Source: JALOLV01 sp046295175
GTDB taxonomy: Bacteria > Bacteroidota > Bacteroidia > Cytophagales > Spirosomataceae
Direction of reading: 5' to 3'
Assembly (NCBI GenBank): GCA_046295175.1
Contig: JBKBNY010000005.1
Span: forward strand, 355,809-419,808
DNA: 64,000 bases
Part shown: one piece after another, positions 60,442-64,000 of the stretch
Layout: each line of letters starts with the position of its first letter
Numbering within the stretch: position 1 is the stretch's first letter
Translations under genes and position numbers: made by a program
Notes under the pieces: generated by a model
What the model was told of the DNA's origin: nothing
The model's database searches: none
What the model saw: only the letters and a program-made list of their open reading frames with translations

Positions 60442-62082
60442 ATGAAAAAACTCGTCTATTCTTTCCTGACATTTGGTATCATCTCTTTGATTTTTTTTGC
60501 CTTTAAGCCCAAGAAACAAAGACCTCATGCGATGAACCGTCCAAACATCGTTTTCATTATGTCGGACGACCATGCATACCAAGCAATTTCGGCCTATGAT
60601 AAACGCCTTACCCAAACACCAAATATTGATAGGATTGCCAAAGAAGGTATGTTATTTACAAATGCTTGTGTAACAAACTCTATTTGTGCTCCTTCAAGAG
60701 CAGTTATTCTGACGGGTAAACATAGCCATTTGAATGGAAAAATTGACAACTACTTCCCTTTTGATACTACCAATATTACTTTCCCTCAAATTCTGCAAAA
60801 GGCTGGTTATCAAACAGCAATGTTTGGTAAACTACATTTTGGAAACAACCCAAAAGGATTTGATGAATTTCAGATTTTACCCGACCAAGGCGATTATTAT
60901 AACCCTGATTTTATCACAAAAAAAGAAGGTAGGAAGAAATTTACTGGCTATGTAACCGACCTCATTACGGATATTACCTTGAATTGGCTAAAAAACGAAC
61001 GTGATGATGAAAAACCTTTCTTTTTGGCGTATCTGCACAAAGCTCCGCACCGTGAATGGCTACCTGCCGAGCGTCATTTTAAGGAATATTTGAAGAAAAC
61101 TTTTCCTGAGCCTACTACCCTATTTGATAATTACGAAGGCCGTGGCAGAGCATCAAAAGAAGCAGAAATGAACCTACTTACGCACATGAATTGGGCGGGA
61201 GATTCTAAGATTTTTCCTGAAAATATGGATAAACTTGGCATCAAAGAATCTCATGCGTATGATAAACGAAATTATAATCATACCGTGGGCAGGATGAACG
61301 CCGAGCAACGTAAAGTTTGGGATGAACACTACGGAAAAATGAACGAAGAGTTTATCAAACGCTACCCAAGCATGACCGAAAAGGATAAAATGAAATGGCG
61401 TTATCAGCGATACATGCAAGATTATCTGGGTAGCATTGCGGCAGTTGATGAAGGCGTAGGTAAAGTTTTAGATTTCTTAAAAAAGAACAATTTAGAAGAA
61501 AATACAATCGTGGTTTATACTTCTGACCAAGGCTTTTATTTAGGCGAACATGGCTGGTTTGATAAACGATTTATTTTCGATGAATCTTTCAAAACTCCTT
61601 TGTTAGTCAAATGGCCAAACGTCATAAAAGCAGGGTCAAAAAACACAAAAATGGTCCAAAATCTCGATTTTGCCCAAACTTTCTTAGAAGCAGCAGGAAT
61701 TACGCCTCCATCTGATATGCAAGGAGAAAGTTTGATTCCAATTTTTAAAGGTCAAGGCAAAAACTTCCGTGATGCCGCTTACTATCATTATTACGAATAC
61801 CCAAGTGTTCACATGGTAAAACGTCACTATGGCATTGTCACGGAAAAATACAAATTAGTGCATTTCTATTATGATGTTGATGAGTGGGAACTCTATGACC
61901 GTGTAAATGATAAAAACGAAATGAAAAACGTTTACAACGACCCAAAATATGCTAAAGTAAAAGAAGAACTACACAAGAAATTAGCCGCTCTTCGTGTGAA
62001 ATACAAAGACTCCGAAACTTTGGATAAAATGTATATTGAGAAATACGATGAATTGGTTAAAAAAGGTAAAATTTTTAGATAA
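60442..62082 (+). CDS. Type I sulfatase (formylglycine-dependent), membrane-anchored or secreted
   Basis: 546 aa with an N-terminal hydrophobic segment (about 5-22). Metal-binding SDDH (41-44), the formylglycine signature CAPSRAVILTGK with Cys about 82, and the later YTSDQGFYLGEHGWFDKRFI motif define the alkaline-phosphatase-like sulfatase family. Cys82 must be converted to formylglycine by a maturase not seen here. Related Bacteroidota enzymes remove sulfate from glycosaminoglycans or algal glycans; the substrate is not predictable. It may act on the same extracellular material as the esterases. Confidence 0.88.
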   Translation: MKKLVYSFLTFGIISLIFFAFKPKKQRPHAMNRPNIVFIMSDDHAYQAISAYDKRLTQTPNIDRIAKEGMLFTNACVTNSICAPSRAVILTGKHSHLNGKIDNYFPFDTTNITFPQILQKAGYQTAMFGKLHFGNNPKGFDEFQILPDQGDYYNPDFITKKEGRKKFTGYVTDLITDITLNWLKNERDDEKPFFLAYLHKAPHREWLPAERHFKEYLKKTFPEPTTLFDNYEGRGRASKEAEMNLLTHMNWAGDSKIFPENMDKLGIKESHAYDKRNYNHTVGRMNAEQRKVWDEHYGKMNEEFIKRYPSMTEKDKMKWRYQRYMQDYLGSIAAVDEGVGKVLDFLKKNNLEENTIVVYTSDQGFYLGEHGWFDKRFIFDESFKTPLLVKWPNVIKAGSKNTKMVQNLDFAQTFLEAAGITPPSDMQGESLIPIFKGQGKNFRDAAYYHYYEYPSVHMVKRHYGIVTEKYKLVHFYYDVDEWELYDRVNDKNEMKNVYNDPKYAKVKEELHKKLAALRVKYKDSETLDKMYIEKYDELVKKGKIFR

Positions 62083-62096
62083 AACTAAACAAAAAA

Positions 62097-62188
62097 TGGC
62101 ACGCTGATGTACCATCGCAGATAAATACGGATTTTTATAAATCTGCGAAAATCAGCGTTACGAAAGTATCAGCATCATCAGCGTGCCA
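62097..62188. repeat. MITE-like element with 13-bp terminal inverted repeats
   Basis: TGGCACGCTGATG at the left end and CATCAGCGTGCCA at the right end are perfect inverted repeats. Internal words (CGCAGATAAAT, ATAAATCTGCG, AATCAGCG) form a second nested inverted repeat. No coding capacity. It lies between the sulfatase and CitMHS genes. Confidence 0.7.
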
Positions 62189-62202
62189 ATTATTAGATAT
62201 AT

Positions 62203-63498
62203 ATGCTCGCAATACTTGGTTTCTCTACAATAATTGTCTTTTTAGTCTTGATAATGACTAAAAAAATGTCGGTTATGACAGCCTTAGTTATTACTCCAAT
62301 AATCTTTGGCATAATTGCTGGTTTTTCTCCAAAAGAGTTAGGAGAATTTGCCATTACGGGTATTAAACAAGTTGCTCCAACGGGAATCTTATTGATGTTT
62401 GCGGTTTTATATTTTGCTACTATGCTCGATGCTGGTCTTTTCGACCCTGTGATTGCGTCCATCATCAAATCAGTCAAAGGCGACCCACTAAAAGTTGTCG
62501 TCGGAACTGCCATTCTAACAATGATTGTGCATCTCGATGGCGATGGCACCGCTACTTTCATGATTGTCCTTTCGGCATTTTTGCCAATTTATAAACAACT
62601 AAAAATCAATCGTTTAGTACTATCAAGTATTGTGGCTTTAAGCGTTGGCCCTATGCACCTTGTTCCTTGGTCGGGCACTTCGGCAAGGGCAATATCGGTG
62701 ATGAAATCGGATGCGGTGCATATCTTCAATCCGAATGTACCTGCTATCATCGGCGGAATTATTTGGGTGCTTTTTGTGGCTTATATTTTTGGCAAAAAAG
62801 AACGCAAACGCCTTGGTATCATTGATTTTCAATATAATCATCAAGAAAATTTAAGCGAAGAACAACAAGGACTAAGAAGACCAAAACTGATTATTTTCAA
62901 TGCAATTCTTACAATTTCATTAATCATTTCCTTAATGAAAGGCTGGATTCCAACTTCTGTTTTGTTTGTAGTAGCCAGTATAGTTGCTTTATTAGTGAAT
63001 TACCCAAAACTCGCTGACCAGCAGAAAGTTATGAAGGCTCACGGCACAAATATTTTTATGGTTTCGAGTATGATTTTTGCCGCAGGAATTTTCTCTGGAA
63101 TCTTGACAGGCTCAAAAATGATTGAAGAAATGGCTAATGCTTTGGTTGCTTTAATTCCTCAAAATCATGCAAATTGGCTACCAGCTATTACGGCATTTAC
63201 GAGCTTGCCTGCCAGTATTTTATTCACACCTGATGCCTATTATTTTGGCGTTGTGCCAATTTTGAGTCAGACCGCAACTCAATTTGGTATCGACCAACTC
63301 GAAATCGGTCGTGCTGTATTGCTCGGACAAATGACCGTAGGTTTTCCGATTAGTCCGCTTACCGCTTCAACATTTTTATTAGTAGGTTTATCGGAGGTTG
63401 ATTTAGGCGAACACCAACGCCATACCTTCAAATGGGCATGGGGAACAACTATTATAATGACGATTGTGGCAATTTTAACGGGTTCGATACACATATGA
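62203..63498 (+). CDS. CitMHS family citrate/carboxylate:cation symporter
   Basis: 431 aa with about 11-12 membrane segments. Family words: VMTALVITPIIFGIIAGFSP, FAVLYFATMLDAGLFDPV, LDGDGTATFMIVLSAFLP, VGPMHLVPWSGTSARA and FPISPLTASTFLLVGLSEVD. CitMHS proteins import citrate complexed with a metal ion, or related carboxylates, using the proton or sodium gradient. As last transport gene in the esterase locus it might take up a carboxylate released by ester cleavage (inference). The start is the ATG just after the inverted-repeat element. Confidence 0.88.
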   Translation: MLAILGFSTIIVFLVLIMTKKMSVMTALVITPIIFGIIAGFSPKELGEFAITGIKQVAPTGILLMFAVLYFATMLDAGLFDPVIASIIKSVKGDPLKVVVGTAILTMIVHLDGDGTATFMIVLSAFLPIYKQLKINRLVLSSIVALSVGPMHLVPWSGTSARAISVMKSDAVHIFNPNVPAIIGGIIWVLFVAYIFGKKERKRLGIIDFQYNHQENLSEEQQGLRRPKLIIFNAILTISLIISLMKGWIPTSVLFVVASIVALLVNYPKLADQQKVMKAHGTNIFMVSSMIFAAGIFSGILTGSKMIEEMANALVALIPQNHANWLPAITAFTSLPASILFTPDAYYFGVVPILSQTATQFGIDQLEIGRAVLLGQMTVGFPISPLTASTFLLVGLSEVDLGEHQRHTFKWAWGTTIIMTIVAILTGSIHI

Positions 63499-63522
63499 AA
63501 AATTTACAACCACAACGTTTTG

Positions 63523-63550
63523 GTAGAGACAGGGCATGCCCTGTCTCTAC
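63523..63550. repeat. 28-bp perfect palindrome, AGGGCA subtype
   Basis: GTAGAGACAGGGCA followed by its exact reverse complement, 30 bp before the truncated transposase gene that probably moves this repeat family. Confidence 0.88.
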
Positions 63551-63579
63551 GAGGACGATAAAATAAATCAATTCAAATA

Positions 63580-63924
63580 ATGTCCACAGACAAATTTAAA
63601 AATAAATACCGCATTGCATCGGCACGTGCTACGTGGTGGAACTATGGATGGAATGGTGCATATTTTATTACTATTTGCACAAAAAATCGTGAACATTTCT
63701 TCGGAAAAATCGAAAACGGGAAAATGCAATTAACAAAAATTGGGTTATTGGCCGATGTATTTTGGCACGAAATAAAAAATCATACTGAAAACATAGAATT
63801 AGGGGCATTTGTGGTCATGCCGAATCACATTCACGGAATTTTGATTTTGGATAAACCTGAGATTTCAAACGTACCCACCGTAGAGACAGGGCATGTGCCG
63901 AGCGAAGTAGGGTTATACCAGTAA
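63580..63924 (+). pseudogene. REP-associated tyrosine transposase (RAYT / IS200-like Y1), truncated
   Basis: 114 aa, about half of the usual length. The N-terminal part is typical: GAYFITICTKNREHFFGKIE, GLLADVFWHEIKNHTE and ELGAFVVMPNHIHGILIL, including the HxH of the HUH nuclease. The catalytic Tyr normally lies further downstream and is absent. Just after the HUH motif the frame runs into half of the repeat palindrome (GTAGAGACAGGGCATG at 63880-63895, read as VETGH) and stops soon after. RAYT enzymes mobilise palindromic repeats, and three related palindromes lie upstream. Probably inactive; a remnant in another frame may continue past the window edge. Confidence 0.75.
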
Positions 63925-64000
63925 AAAGCGAAACTTGATTGTACCTGTTGGTACAATATTCGCAATAGTTCTTTGAAATACTGTCAAAAGAAATGGGACA

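Overview
The window is AT-rich DNA from a member of the Bacteroidota, most likely an aerobic Cytophagales-type bacterium (Emticicia, Flectobacillus or Runella relatives; genus not provable from sequence alone). Evidence: a type IX secretion plug protein, BlaR1-like M56 peptidases fused to TonB-type domains, DUF1501/DUF1800 proteins, TAnnTTTG-type promoter elements, weak Shine-Dalgarno signals, and many exported proteins with short Ala-Gln-type signal peptide ends.

Layout. 0-6.7 kb (minus strand): partial Uma2 nuclease, T9SS plug protein, M56-TonB sensor plus small TonB protein, then a BlaI repressor/M56 operon with two dyad operators over its promoter, and a bifunctional nuclease. 7-14.4 kb (minus): FAD-linked oxidase, then a PA14/discoidin surface protein, DUF1501 and DUF1800 in one likely operon. 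14.7-29.4 kb (plus): hybrid two-component protein, two tandem stand-alone LytTR regulators, an unknown 637-aa duplicated-domain protein, and a 2897-aa repeat-rich surface protein containing ten 72-aa repeats. 29.5-31.9 kb (minus): sorbosone-dehydrogenase-like propeller protein and a lipoprotein esterase. 32.0-34.9 kb (plus): a TPP riboswitch with its own terminator controls methyltransferase, AIR-synthase/ThiL-like, ThiE-like and Trm112-like genes; this is the most intriguing unit. 35-36.7 kb: GH39 glycosidase. 36.8-41.3 kb (minus): nucleotidyltransferase with a small partner, and a 1215-aa LRR-Roc-COR-TIR protein, a candidate immune module. 41.4-48.2 kb: Crp-like regulator, DUF4386, small membrane protein, DUF1080, an ECF sigma factor fused to a membrane anchor and a plug-like tail, VOC protein, NamZ-like DUF1343 protein, RBBP9-like hydrolase. 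48.3-63.5 kb: a Nudix-fold regulator followed by an esterase-rich locus (three type-B carboxylesterases, two further alpha/beta esterases, TIM-barrel isomerase, TonB-dependent receptor, sulfatase, CitMHS transporter). 63.6 kb: a truncated REP-associated transposase.

The gaps hold several families of palindromic repeats: 28-30 bp palindromes confined to 56.8-63.9 kb next to the transposase; 70-100 bp elements with CCTCA/TGAGG ends at four places; and two longer inverted-repeat elements. No rRNA, tRNA or CRISPR array was seen.
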